From: Streptomyces thermovulgaris
GTDB taxonomy: Bacteria; Actinomycetota; Actinomycetes; Streptomycetales; Streptomycetaceae
Assembly: GCF_002155915.1 (NCBI RefSeq)
Contig: NZ_MUME01000034.1
Location: 23,768-87,767 of the forward strand
Direction: 5' to 3'
DNA: 64,000 bases
Under the pieces are notes generated by a model. It made no database searches and was not told where the DNA came from. It worked only from the letters and a program-made list of their open reading frames with translations. Made by a program: the position numbers and the translations under genes. Of the stretch, positions 48,117 through 56,894 are shown one piece after another; position 1 is the stretch's first letter, and every line of letters begins with the position of its first letter.

Positions 48117-48226
48117 GACCGCCCGGCCCCCGAAGAGCAGGGGGGACCGGAGAGCACGAGGAGCCCGAGCGGCGGCACGAGCGGACACGGAGGCACGAGG
48201 GCACAAAGGTCCTTCGCCCGCGGAAG

Positions 48227-48910
48227 CTACGGCGGCAGCGGCACCCCCGGCACCGGCAGCAGCCGCGTCGGACCGTTCAGCAGCCACGGCGGGAGCAGCA
48301 GCAGAGGGTTGAGATAGGCCGTGCCGCGCAGCAGGCCCCAGTGGAGGCAGGCGCCCCCGCCGCAGTGCGACCCCGTCGCCTGCACCGTGCCGACGATCTC
48401 GCCCGCGGCCACCCGGTCGCCCTTCCGCACCGACGCGCTCACCGGCTCGTACGTGGTCCGCAGGGGCGGGTCCCCCGTGCCCGTCAGCTCGATCGACACC
48501 ACCCCCCTTCCGGCCACCGGGCCCGCGAAGAACACCCGCCCCGCCGCCACCGCCCGTACAGGGGTGCCCGGCGGCGCGCCGAGGTCCACGCCCCGGTGCC
48601 CGGGGCCGTAGACCGTCGCCGGCGGCTCCCAGCCCCGCAGCACCGGCGGACGCACCCCCACCGGCCACGTCCGGCCCACGGCCGGCACCGGCGCCTGCCC
48701 CTTTCCCGGTTCCCCGGCCGCTCCCAACCCCGCCGAGCCCGCGCCGGCCGGCCCCGAGCCCGCGGCACCGGCCGACGAAGCCGGCCCGCCGCCCCGGGCA
48801 CCGTCCGCCCGCACCACCGGGGCCGACAGCAGCGCCAGAACCCCCGCCAGCAGCCCGAGCCGGACGGCCGCACCCCGCACCACACCCCGCGTCGCACGCA
48901 TCCGCACCAT
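48227..48910 (-). CDS. Secreted M23-family metallopeptidase
   Basis: A 227-residue protein with a signal peptide (RLGLLAGVLALLSAPVVRADG, cleavage near residue 35) and a Gly/Ala/Pro-rich spacer. A lysostaphin-like M23 domain follows, with zinc ligands in YGPGHRGVDLG (HxxxD) and CLHWGLLRG (the HxH half). It probably cuts peptidoglycan cross-links outside the cell. Two Cys (SHCGGGACLH) may form a disulfide near the active site. It is transcribed convergently with the TetR gene and divergently from rpsB. Confidence 0.9.
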   Translation of the reverse strand: MVRMRATRGVVRGAAVRLGLLAGVLALLSAPVVRADGARGGGPASSAGAAGSGPAGAGSAGLGAAGEPGKGQAPVPAVGRTWPVGVRPPVLRGWEPPATVYGPGHRGVDLGAPPGTPVRAVAAGRVFFAGPVAGRGVVSIELTGTGDPPLRTTYEPVSASVRKGDRVAAGEIVGTVQATGSHCGGGACLHWGLLRGTAYLNPLLLLPPWLLNGPTRLLPVPGVPLPP

Positions 48911-49021
48911 GCGCCCACCGTCCCGCGGATGGCCGGATCCGGCCGGGACCTGTGGACAACTCGCCGGTTGTGGACAGCGGCGTCACCCGGGGCCCTCCGG
49001 GTCCCGTACACTTCTGATGGC

Positions 49022-49039
49022 GACTCGGGCCCCCGAGTC
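49022..49039 (+). promoter_or_regulatory. Hairpin in the rpsB leader
   Basis: GACTCGGG-cc-CCCGAGTC is a perfect 8-bp stem just after a TACACT -10-like element (49007-49012). It may be an RNA structure at the 5' end of the rpsB transcript that mediates ribosomal-protein feedback, or simply stabilise the message. Confidence 0.45.
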
Positions 49040-49179
49040 GACTTCGCACGCCCCGACACCGGTCGGCGACGGTCGGTGTCAGCGCCTCTCGGTCCCTCGT
49101 GGCACGGCGCACCGCGGGCGTCAGGCGCGGAGGCCGTCCGGCATCCGCGGTACAACCGAGAAACAAGGAGAAAGCGGCC

Positions 49180-50016
49180 ATGGCCGTCGTCACGATGCGG
49201 GAGCTGCTGGAGAGCGGCGTCCACTTCGGTCACCAGACCCGCCGTTGGAACCCGAAGATGAAGCGCTTCATCTTCACCGAGCGCAACGGCATCTACATCA
49301 TCGACCTGCTCCAGTCGCTGTCGTACATCGACCGTGCCTACGAGTTCGTCAAGGAGACCGTCGCCCACGGCGGCACGATCCTGTTCGTCGGTACGAAGAA
49401 GCAGGCGCAGGAGGCCATCGCCGAGCAGGCCACCCGCGTCGGCATGCCCTACGTCAACCAGCGCTGGCTGGGCGGCATGCTCACCAACTTCTCGACCGTC
49501 TACAAGCGTCTGCAGCGCCTGAAGGAGCTCGAGCAGATCGACTTCGAGGACGTCGCGTCCTCCGGTCTGACCAAGAAGGAGCTCCTGGTCCTCTCCCGTG
49601 AGAAGGCCAAGCTGGAGAAGACCCTCGGCGGTATCCGCGACATGCAGAAGGTGCCGAGCGCCGTCTGGATCGTGGACACCAAGAAGGAGCACATCGCGGT
49701 CGGCGAGGCCCGCAAGCTCAACATCCCGGTCGTCGCCATCCTCGACACCAACTGCGACCCCGACGAGGTCGACTACAAGATCCCGGGCAACGACGACGCG
49801 ATCCGCTCCGTCACCCTGCTCACCCGTGTGATCGCCGACGCCGTCGCCGAGGGTCTCATCGCCCGTTCCGGCGGTGCCGGCGAGGGCAAGGGCGAGAAGG
49901 CCGCGGGCGAGCCGCTCGCCGAGTGGGAGCGCGACCTGCTCGAGGGCGAGAAGAAGACCGCCGAGGCCGAGAAGCCGGCCGAGGCCGCCCCGGCCGCCGA
50001 GGGCGAGAAGGCCTGA
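49180..50016 (+). CDS. rpsB: 30S ribosomal protein S2
   Basis: A 278-residue S2 with the conserved [19 protein letters not shown] start, [21 protein letters not shown], and [13 protein letters not shown]. The C-terminus has a long acidic/Ala-rich tail ([18 protein letters not shown] and beyond), normal for actinobacteria. AAGGAGAAAG precedes the ATG. S2 is needed for 30S assembly and S1 binding. Hairpins lie between rpsB and tsf. Confidence 0.98.
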   Translation: MAVVTMRELLESGVHFGHQTRRWNPKMKRFIFTERNGIYIIDLLQSLSYIDRAYEFVKETVAHGGTILFVGTKKQAQEAIAEQATRVGMPYVNQRWLGGMLTNFSTVYKRLQRLKELEQIDFEDVASSGLTKKELLVLSREKAKLEKTLGGIRDMQKVPSAVWIVDTKKEHIAVGEARKLNIPVVAILDTNCDPDEVDYKIPGNDDAIRSVTLLTRVIADAVAEGLIARSGGAGEGKGEKAAGEPLAEWERDLLEGEKKTAEAEKPAEAAPAAEGEKA

Positions 50017-50035
50017 CCCCGTCAGCCTCAGCGTT

Positions 50036-50076
50036 GACGGCGGGAGCGGGGGAGACATGAAACCGCTCCCGCCGTC
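50036..50076 (+). terminator. 14-bp hairpin between rpsB and tsf (attenuator-like)
   Basis: The arms GACGGCGGGAGCGG (50036-50049) and its exact complement (50063-50076) enclose a 13-base loop, 20 bases after the rpsB stop. A second, 8-bp hairpin (CGTGGGTC/GACCCACG, 50081-50110) follows. Partial termination could lower tsf relative to rpsB. Confidence 0.7.
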
Positions 50077-50185
50077 CACCCGTGGGTCAGCGGTGTGTCG
50101 GCGACCCACGCTCCACGGGGCGACCAGGGATCCGCAGACCCCCTGATCTTCGATCTTCCAGACTTCGAGAAAGACTCACAGACTC

Positions 50186-51022
50186 ATGGCGAACTACACC
50201 GCCGCCGACGTCAAGAAGCTTCGTGAGCTCACCGGCGCCGGCATGATGGACTGCAAGAAGGCGCTGGACGAGGCCGACGGCAACATCGAGAAGGCCATCG
50301 AGGCGCTGCGCATCAAGGGCCAGAAGGGCGTCGCCAAGCGCGAGGGCCGCTCCGCCGAGAACGGCGCCGTGGTCTCGGTCATCGCCGACGACAACTCCTC
50401 CGGCGTGCTGCTCGAGCTGAAGTGCGAGACGGACTTCGTCGCCAAGGGCGAGAAGTTCCAGACCGTCGCCAAGAACATCGCCGAGCACGTCGCCAAGACC
50501 TCCCCGGCCGACCTCGAGACCCTGCTGAACTCCGAGATCGAGCCGGGCAAGACCGTTCAGGCGTACGTGGACGAGGCCAACGCCAACCTCGGCGAGAGGA
50601 TCGTCCTGGACCGCTTCGCGCAGTTCTCCGACGGCTTCGTCACCGCGTACATGCACCGCACGATGCCCGACCTGCCCCCGCAGATCGGTGTCCTCGTCGA
50701 GCTCGACAAGCCGAACCCCGAGGTCGCCAAGGGCATCGCCCAGCACATCGCCGCCTTCGCGCCGAAGTACCTCTCCAAGGACGACGTGCCGGCCGAGGTG
50801 GTCGAGTCCGAGCGCCGGATCGCCGAGGAGACCACCCGCGCCGAGGGCAAGCCCGAGGCCGCGATCCCCAAGATCGTCGAGGGGCGCCTGAACGGCTTCT
50901 TCAAGGAGGTCGTGCTGCTCGACCAGATGTACGCGCTCGACCAGAAGAAGCAGGTCCAGAAGGTTCTGGACGAGGCCGGTGTCACCCTGAAGCGCTTCAC
51001 GCGCATCAAGGTCGGCATCTGA
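50186..51022 (+). CDS. tsf: Translation elongation factor Ts
   Basis: A 278-residue nucleotide-exchange factor for EF-Tu. The N-terminal UBA-like domain contains LTGAGMMDCKKALDEADGNI, and the core begins LKCETDFVAKGEKFQ (conserved TDFVA). FFKEVVLLDQMYALDQKKQV is in the C-terminal subdomain. ATG 50186. It belongs to the rpsB-tsf-pyrH-frr-cdsA segment, which is conserved in most bacteria. Confidence 0.98.
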   Translation: MANYTAADVKKLRELTGAGMMDCKKALDEADGNIEKAIEALRIKGQKGVAKREGRSAENGAVVSVIADDNSSGVLLELKCETDFVAKGEKFQTVAKNIAEHVAKTSPADLETLLNSEIEPGKTVQAYVDEANANLGERIVLDRFAQFSDGFVTAYMHRTMPDLPPQIGVLVELDKPNPEVAKGIAQHIAAFAPKYLSKDDVPAEVVESERRIAEETTRAEGKPEAAIPKIVEGRLNGFFKEVVLLDQMYALDQKKQVQKVLDEAGVTLKRFTRIKVGI

Positions 51023-51212
51023 GACTCTCGGGTCCGTACCGCAACGGACGCCCGGCCCGGATAGGGTCGACAGCAGTCGTCCACGTCGCCCGCGTACGCT
51101 GCCAGGCACGCGGGTGACGGACGACAGCAGATCTGACGAGGAGGCCATTGCCGCTGCACGGGATGCGAAACGCCCCGCCGGCAGTGGCCTTCTTCGCATG
51201 TGCACCACGTAA

Positions 51213-51986
<774 letters not shown>

Positions 51987-52177
51987 CCGGCGTCCCCCGA
52001 GCGGGGTACGCGGGAAAGGACACCTGTCCGGAAACGGGCGGGAGGAACCCGAGCCGGGGATGGACAATGTCCCACCGGTCGGGAACCGTGCAGACACAAA
52101 GACGCGACGCAGCCGGCCGCCGGCCCCCGACAAGGAACCGCAGCCGGGCCTTACTTCAAGACACGCAGGAGCAAGTG

Positions 52178-52735
52178 GTGATCGAAGAGACCCTCCTCGA
52201 AGCCGAGGAGAAAATGGAGAAGGCCGTCGTGGTCGCCAAGGAGGACTTCGCCGCGATTCGCACCGGCCGTGCGCACCCGGCGATGTTCAACAAGATCGTG
52301 GCCGACTACTACGGCGCACTGACCCCGATCAACCAGCTGGCCTCGTTCTCCGTGCCGGAGCCGCGCATGGCCGTCGTGACTCCGTTCGACAAGAGCGCGC
52401 TGCGCAACATCGAGCAGGCGATCCGCGACTCCGACCTGGGCGTCAACCCGACCAACGACGGCAACGTCATCCGCGTGGTGTTCCCCGAGCTCACCGAGGA
52501 GCGCCGGCGGGAGTACATCAAGGTCGCCAAGAGCAAGGGCGAGGACGCCAAGGTGTCCATCCGCTCGGTGCGGCGCAAGGCCAAGGACGCCATCGACAAG
52601 CTGGTCAAGGACGGCGAGATCGGCGAGGACGAGGGCCGTCGCGCGGAGAAGGAGCTCGACGACACCACCGCGAAGTACGTGGCCCAGGTGGACGAGCTCC
52701 TGAAGCACAAGGAAGCGGAACTGCTCGAGATCTGA
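52178..52735 (+). CDS. frr: Ribosome recycling factor
   Basis: A 185-residue protein, the exact family size, that splits post-termination ribosomes with [26 protein letters not shown] is the domain I helix, [20 protein letters not shown] lies in domain II, and [16 protein letters not shown] is the return helix. GTG 52178 with CAGGAGC upstream; the codon before it is also GTG. It overlaps cdsA by one base (TGATG). Confidence 0.97.
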   Translation: MIEETLLEAEEKMEKAVVVAKEDFAAIRTGRAHPAMFNKIVADYYGALTPINQLASFSVPEPRMAVVTPFDKSALRNIEQAIRDSDLGVNPTNDGNVIRVVFPELTEERRREYIKVAKSKGEDAKVSIRSVRRKAKDAIDKLVKDGEIGEDEGRRAEKELDDTTAKYVAQVDELLKHKEAELLEI

Positions 52736-53871
52736 TGAACAACTCCTCCTGGGGGCCGCGGCAGGCCGGGTACTGGGGGCCCGCGGATCGGCCACCTGCT
52801 CAGGGACCCGTTCCGGGGGCGGCCCCGGCGGGTCCCACGTACGATGCGCATGACGCCCAGGGGACCCGTCCCATGCCCATCGTGCCCGACGGGCCCGCCG
52901 ACGGCGGACACCAGGATGACGACCGGGGGGCCGCCCGGCCGGGTGGTCCCCTGTTTCGCGACGGCATGTCCCAGCCGCCGCAGCAGCCCTCCCACGCACC
53001 GCAGAATCCGGAACCCATGCCCGACGCCCCGCAGCCGGCCCCCGCACCGCAGAAGAAGAGCGCGGGGCGCGACCTGGGCGCCGCCATAGGCGTCGGGGTC
53101 GGGCTCGGCGCGGTGATCGTCGCGTCGCTGTTCATCGTCAAGACCGTGTTCGTCGGGGTCATCGCGATCGCGGTCGTGGTCGGGCTGTGGGAGCTCACCA
53201 AGCGACTCGAGGAGCGCAAGGGCATCAAGGCGCCGCTCGTGCCGCTGGCGGTCGGCGGAGTGGCCATGGTGGTCGCCGGGTACGCACGAGGGGCCGAGGG
53301 GGCCTGGGTGGCGGTGGCGCTGACCGCGCTCGCCGTCCTGGTCTGGCGGATGACCCAGCCGCCGCAGGACTACCTCAAGGACGTCACGGCCGGGGTGTTC
53401 GCGGCGTTCTACGTGCCGTTCCTGGCCACGTTCGTGGCGATGATGCTGGCCGCGGACGACGGGCCCCAGCGTGTGATGACCTTCCTCGTCCTGACGGTGG
53501 TCAGCGACACGGGCGCGTACGCCATCGGCTGGCGCTTCGGCCGGCACAAGCTCGCCCCGCGCATCAGCCCCGGCAAGACCCGCGAGGGCCTGCTCGGCGC
53601 GGTCGCCTTCGCGATGGCGGCGGGCGCGCTGTGCATGCAGTTCCTGATCGAGGGCGGCACCTGGTGGCAGGGCCTCCTCCTCGGCCTCGCGGTCGCCACC
53701 AGCGCGACCCTGGGCGACCTCGGCGAGTCCATGATCAAGCGCGATCTGGGCATCAAGGACATGGGCACCCTGCTCCCCGGCCACGGCGGCATCATGGACC
53801 GCCTGGACTCCCTGCTGCCGACGGCTCCGGTGGTCTGGCTCCTGCTGGAGGTCTTCGTCGGCTCCGGCTGA
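52735..53871 (+). CDS. cdsA: Phosphatidate cytidylyltransferase CdsA
   Basis: CdsA makes CDP-diacylglycerol for phospholipid synthesis. A 110-residue Pro/Gln-rich cytoplasmic N-terminal extension precedes about eight membrane helices (DLGAAIGVGVGLGAVIVASL onward). The family signature lies at the C-terminal end: SMIKRDLGIKDMG followed by LLPGHGGIMDRLDS, with the metal-binding SDTGAY earlier. It has 378 residues. It starts one base inside the frr stop. A hairpin terminator closes the operon. Confidence 0.96.
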   Translation: MNNSSWGPRQAGYWGPADRPPAQGPVPGAAPAGPTYDAHDAQGTRPMPIVPDGPADGGHQDDDRGAARPGGPLFRDGMSQPPQQPSHAPQNPEPMPDAPQPAPAPQKKSAGRDLGAAIGVGVGLGAVIVASLFIVKTVFVGVIAIAVVVGLWELTKRLEERKGIKAPLVPLAVGGVAMVVAGYARGAEGAWVAVALTALAVLVWRMTQPPQDYLKDVTAGVFAAFYVPFLATFVAMMLAADDGPQRVMTFLVLTVVSDTGAYAIGWRFGRHKLAPRISPGKTREGLLGAVAFAMAAGALCMQFLIEGGTWWQGLLLGLAVATSATLGDLGESMIKRDLGIKDMGTLLPGHGGIMDRLDSLLPTAPVVWLLLEVFVGSG

Positions 53872-53893
53872 CCCACCCGGCACATCTTCCGCA

Positions 53894-53922
53894 CGGGCCT
53901 CCGCCTGGTGGGCGGGGGCCCG
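53894..53922 (+). terminator. Hairpin terminator after cdsA
   Basis: The 12-bp arms (53894-53905 and 53911-53922, one G-U pair) enclose a 5-base loop, 23 bases after the cdsA stop. It ends the frr-cdsA transcript before the accessory island. Confidence 0.75.
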
Positions 53923-54552
53923 TCGGCCTTCCTGGGCGTCGGTCGTTCTCGAGGCCCGCCGGCAAGAGCACCGCATGGGCAGGCTCGGTTGGCGGACGAC
54001 GGCAGACACCACGGCGATCTTCCGTGCCGCTGGTGTGACGCCCTCATCGATGTCGGTACAGCGACCTGCCCATCGAGCGGCGGGCATGCGCCGCCTCTAC
54101 AGTGCGACCTGCCTTCTGTCTTCACCCCGGCCAGCCGTGCCCGGCGGGCGTGCCATGGGCAGCGGTCCGAGCACGAGAAACCCCTCTGGCTGAGACCGGT
54201 CGACTTCACGGTTCTGGGCTGGGGGTCTGGGCTGGAGCCACTTTGGTGCGAGCTTCGAAGACCATGGCCCAGATCGGGCACTATGGGCAGGCTTGTAAGC
54301 CTGCCAGATCCGTGAGTCGACGTGATGTGCCATGATCACTCGCGTCAGAGCAGCTCCCGCCCAAAGTCTCGAATCCGACCTCTCGCCGCAGCCAACTGCC
54401 CGTTGGCGCAGGACGGTGCGGAATGAGAATGCGGGGTAACCGGCTACAACCGATCCACATAAAGCTGGGGATCAGAAGGTAGCCGTGCCTCACGTGTGCC
54501 CGATCGAGCGGAAAACCACGGAGAATGCCAGGCAGCCACAGTAGCCCGGCAC

Positions 54553-54592
54553 AAAAACGGCCCGTGACCTGGTTGTTCGGTCAGGGGCCGTT
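54553..54592 (-). terminator. Intrinsic terminator downstream of the tRNA-like element and CRISPR array
   Basis: Read on the minus strand, AACGGCCC and TGACC pair with GGTCA and GGGCCGTT (13 bp with one internal mismatch), with a 9-base loop and a TTTTT tail (54557-54553). The U-tract lies only on the minus-strand side, so it ends minus-strand transcription of the tRNA-like element and the array. Confidence 0.8.
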
Positions 54593-54609
54593 CTCACAAT
54601 TCGCGGAGC

Positions 54610-54684
54610 GGAGACGGCGGGGGTTGAACCCACGTCGGTGTCACCACCACGACGGTTTTCCTGTCCGTCGAAATCGCCATCTCG
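54610..54684 (-). ncRNA. tRNA-like (tRNA-Ser/tmRNA-like) element abutting the CRISPR array
   Basis: On the minus strand a 75-nt fold is visible. Acceptor strands are 54684-54678 and 54616-54610, six of seven pairs (the first a C-C mismatch). A 5-bp arm GACGG/CCGTC with a 9-base loop holds AGGAAA. A GGTG-GTGA-CACC hairpin sits where a long variable arm would be. A perfect T-arm has stem GTGGG/CCCGC and loop TTCAACC. G follows the acceptor, as in tRNA-Ser. There is no D-arm, and the anticodon-like loop lacks U33, so it cannot be an ordinary tRNA. TTCGACGG near the 5' side also recalls tmRNA. It may be a degenerate tRNA/tmRNA domain or a processing signal. The structure is seen; the role is inference. 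Confidence 0.5.
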
Positions 54685-54686
54685 GC

Positions 54687-55020
54687 GTTTCTATGCCCTT
54701 CGGGCTTTAACTCCAGAGGAACATCACAGCTGACGACGGGGCCAGTGGGGTTGTGGACAACGTTTCTATGCCCTTCGGGCTTTAACTCCAGAGGAACAGT
54801 TCGATGCCAAGCCGTACTACAAGGACGGCGAGTTTCTATGCCCTTCGGGCTTTAACTCCAGAGGAACCAAAGGTCCTACGGGTACAGGGGGCGCCCTGTA
54901 TCCAGGAGGTTTCTATGCCCTTCGGGCTTTAACTCCAGAGGAACGAGTCTCTCGAAGAGGCGCTGAAGCTGCTCAAGGAGCGTTGTTTCTATGCCCTTCG
55001 GGCTTTAACTCCAGAGGAAC
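54687..55020 (-). CRISPR. Orphan CRISPR array, five 36-nt repeats, four spacers
   Basis: Five identical repeats lie at 54687-54722, 54762-54797, 54832-54867, 54909-54944 and 54985-55020. On the plus strand each begins GTTTCTATGC, contains the hairpin GCCC-TTC-GGGC, and ends AGAGGAAC. Spacers are 39, 34, 41 and 40 nt, all different. Read on the minus strand the repeats end ATAGAAAC, the classic 5'-handle of type I or type III crRNAs, so transcription should run right to left with the leader near 55021-55200. No cas gene is present in the window, so processing must rely on proteins elsewhere. It is not the GC-rich 28/29-nt type I-E repeat usual in Streptomyces. Confidence 0.93.
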
Positions 55021-55568
55021 CCTTCCCGTCTGGAGGGGGCTGTGGCCTGCGTCGATGATGCCCGATGCGCGACGGCGAGCGCCAGTCGCTCCGGATCTGC
55101 GTGTCGTGCATCACATTCTCGTTGATCATGGGTTTGACCTGCACAGACGGCTTGCGCGGCAAACGGCGTTCTGGGCGCTTCAGGACTGAGTCCGGTTACG
55201 GGAAGTGCGGCCCTACCAACTTGTGACCACCCCGATCGTCTTCAGAGCACACGGACCGCGTCCATGATGCCGGCCCCCAGCCGACGGCATCGTCTCGTCC
55301 AGGCAACTGGTCAGCTCACTGCCTCGGGATGCTGTCATCGCCGGGAACGCCCGTGGGCATCGGGTGGGCTTCCGGAAGACAGCAAGAGTTAGGACCTCAG
55401 CGGTCGTACCGTCCGCAGTTCGCATCGAGGGCGTTCGCGATACCCCCGCTCGGGCCGTCTCTGGGCCGTCCGAGGTTACTCGGAGGCGACCGGTGACGAC
55501 CACTGTCGACAGGTGCGGTGGCCGACAGCCGCAGGTCACCCGGTTGGATCTGCGACACTGGTACCACC

Positions 55569-56675
55569 ATGCCCAAGCCCGGAGAACTCACTTTCGTCGC
55601 CCCGCGCGGAGCCAAGAAGCCGCCGCGGCACCTTGCCGATCTGTCCCCCGCCGAGCGCAAGGAGGCCGTGGCCGCGATCGGCGAGAAGCCGTTTCGCGCC
55701 CGGCAGCTCTCGCGGCACTACTTCGCGCGGTACGCGTACGACCCGGAGCAGTGGACCGACATCCCCGCCGGATCGCGCGCCAAGCTGCGCGAGGCGCTGT
55801 TCCCGGAGCTGATGACGGTCGTACGGCATCTGTCGACCGACCAGGGCGCCACCCGCAAGACCCTGTGGCGGCTTTTCGACGGCACGCTCGTGGAGTCCGT
55901 GCTCATGCGCTACCCGGACCGGGTGACCATGTGCATCAGCTCGCAGGCGGGCTGCGGCATGAACTGCCCGTTCTGCGCCACCGGGCAGGCGGGCCTCGAC
56001 CGCAATCTGTCGACCGCCGAGATCGTGCACCAGATCGTCGACGGCATGCGCGCCCTGCGCGACGGCGAGGTCCCCGGCGGTCCGGCCCGGCTGTCCAACG
56101 TCGTGTTCATGGGCATGGGCGAGCCGCTCGCCAACTACAACCGCGTCGTCGCCGCCATCCGCGCCCTGACCGCGCCCGAGCCGGACGGCCTCGGGCTGTC
56201 CCAGCGGGGGATCACCGTCTCGACGGTGGGTCTGGTCCCGGCGATCCACCGGTTCGCCGACGAGGGCTTCAAGTGCCGGCTCGCCATCTCCCTGCACGCC
56301 CCCGACGACGAGCTGCGCGACACCCTCGTCCCCGTCAACACGCGGTGGAAGGTGCGGGAGGTGCTGGACGCCGGCTTCGCGTACACCGCCAAGTCCGGAC
56401 GCCGGCTCTCCATCGAGTACGCGCTGATCCGGGACATCAACGACCAGGCGTGGCGCGGCGACCGGCTCGGCCGGCTGCTCAAGGGCAAGCCCGCACATGT
56501 CAACCTCATCCCGCTCAACCCGACCCCCGGCTCCCAGTGGACCGCCTCACGGCCCGAGGACGAGAAGGCGTTCGTCGAGGCCATCGCCGCCCACGGGGTG
56601 CCGGTGACCATCCGGGACACCCGCGGTCAGGAGATCGACGGAGCATGCGGACAGCTGGCTGCAACCGCCCGATAG
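55569..56675 (+). CDS. rlmN: Dual-specificity rRNA/tRNA adenine-C2 methyltransferase RlmN
   Basis: A 368-residue radical-SAM enzyme that methylates A2503 of 23S rRNA and A37 of some tRNAs. The iron-sulfur motif [12 protein letters not shown] (CxxxCxxC) follows SSQAG near residue 125. [31 protein letters not shown] and [15 protein letters not shown] are family motifs. The mechanistic C-terminal Cys is in [12 protein letters not shown] 55569 gives the usual length. It directly follows the accessory island. Confidence 0.97.
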   Translation: MPKPGELTFVAPRGAKKPPRHLADLSPAERKEAVAAIGEKPFRARQLSRHYFARYAYDPEQWTDIPAGSRAKLREALFPELMTVVRHLSTDQGATRKTLWRLFDGTLVESVLMRYPDRVTMCISSQAGCGMNCPFCATGQAGLDRNLSTAEIVHQIVDGMRALRDGEVPGGPARLSNVVFMGMGEPLANYNRVVAAIRALTAPEPDGLGLSQRGITVSTVGLVPAIHRFADEGFKCRLAISLHAPDDELRDTLVPVNTRWKVREVLDAGFAYTAKSGRRLSIEYALIRDINDQAWRGDRLGRLLKGKPAHVNLIPLNPTPGSQWTASRPEDEKAFVEAIAAHGVPVTIRDTRGQEIDGACGQLAATAR

Positions 56676-56714
56676 GCGGACGGTAGGCTTAAGGCCGTAC
56701 ACACCTTCATATTC

Positions 56715-56806
56715 CGACAGGGGAGCGCCACAGCGCTGAGAGTGCGGCACGGGCCGCAGACCCTCTGAACCTCGTCCAGGTCATTCTGGATAGGGAGATC
56801 GGTCAT
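56715..56806 (+). promoter_or_regulatory. TPP riboswitch (thi-box)
   Basis: All conserved blocks are visible: AGGGGAGC, GCTGAGAGTG, GACCCTCTGAACCT and TAGGGA. Together they form the two-arm aptamer that binds thiamine pyrophosphate. It lies 90 bases upstream of thiB and should switch off the thiBPQ transporter operon when TPP is plentiful, either by hiding the ribosome site or by ending transcription. Confidence 0.95.
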
Positions 56807-56894
56807 CACTCGAGCTGTTGCGCCCTGACCGGCATCCTCTCGGATCCAGGTCAGGGCCGCGCCTCTTCCTGGCCAACCCCAGGAGCAACATCCA

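Larger units (their letters stand above)
53872..55568. other. Accessory island between cdsA and rlmN without recognisable protein genes
   Basis: These 1.7 kb interrupt two core genes. Only non-coding or decayed material is seen: the cdsA terminator, 53923-54550 without a convincing frame, a minus-strand terminator at 54553-54592, a tRNA-like fold at 54610-54684, and the CRISPR array 54687-55020. From 55021 to 55200 a short plus frame ending LRVVHHILVDHGFDLHRRLA then RQTAFWALQD looks like the C-terminal end of a lost gene, with lower GC at third positions. 55200-55568 holds nothing recognisable except the rlmN upstream region. Base composition is somewhat lower in GC than the flanking genes. 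Confidence 0.6.

Noticed and set aside
48984..49012. A complete -35/-10 promoter for rpsB
   Set aside because: TACACT is a fair -10, but the hexamer 17 bases upstream is CACCCG; not strong enough to list as a promoter.
53908..54338. Several frames of 70-135 codons on both strands after cdsA
   Set aside because: They overlap each other in different frames, lack ribosome sites and show no recognisable motif.
54610..54684. A functional tRNA-Ser(GGA) gene
   Set aside because: No D-arm, the anticodon-like loop has nine bases without U33, and the first acceptor pair is C-C. It is kept only as a tRNA-like element.
54610..54684. A complete tmRNA (ssrA) gene
   Set aside because: No room for the tag-encoding frame or pseudoknots, and ssrA in Streptomyces lies elsewhere, beside smpB as I recall. 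Only the TTCGACGG and T-arm resemblance remains.
54983..55189. A 68-residue plus-strand gene beginning in the last repeat
   Set aside because: Its first third is the CRISPR repeat itself and the start codon is not credible; only the C-terminal part might be a remnant.
55213..55539. A 108-codon minus-strand frame upstream of rlmN
   Set aside because: No motif, unlikely codon pattern, and it covers the rlmN promoter region.
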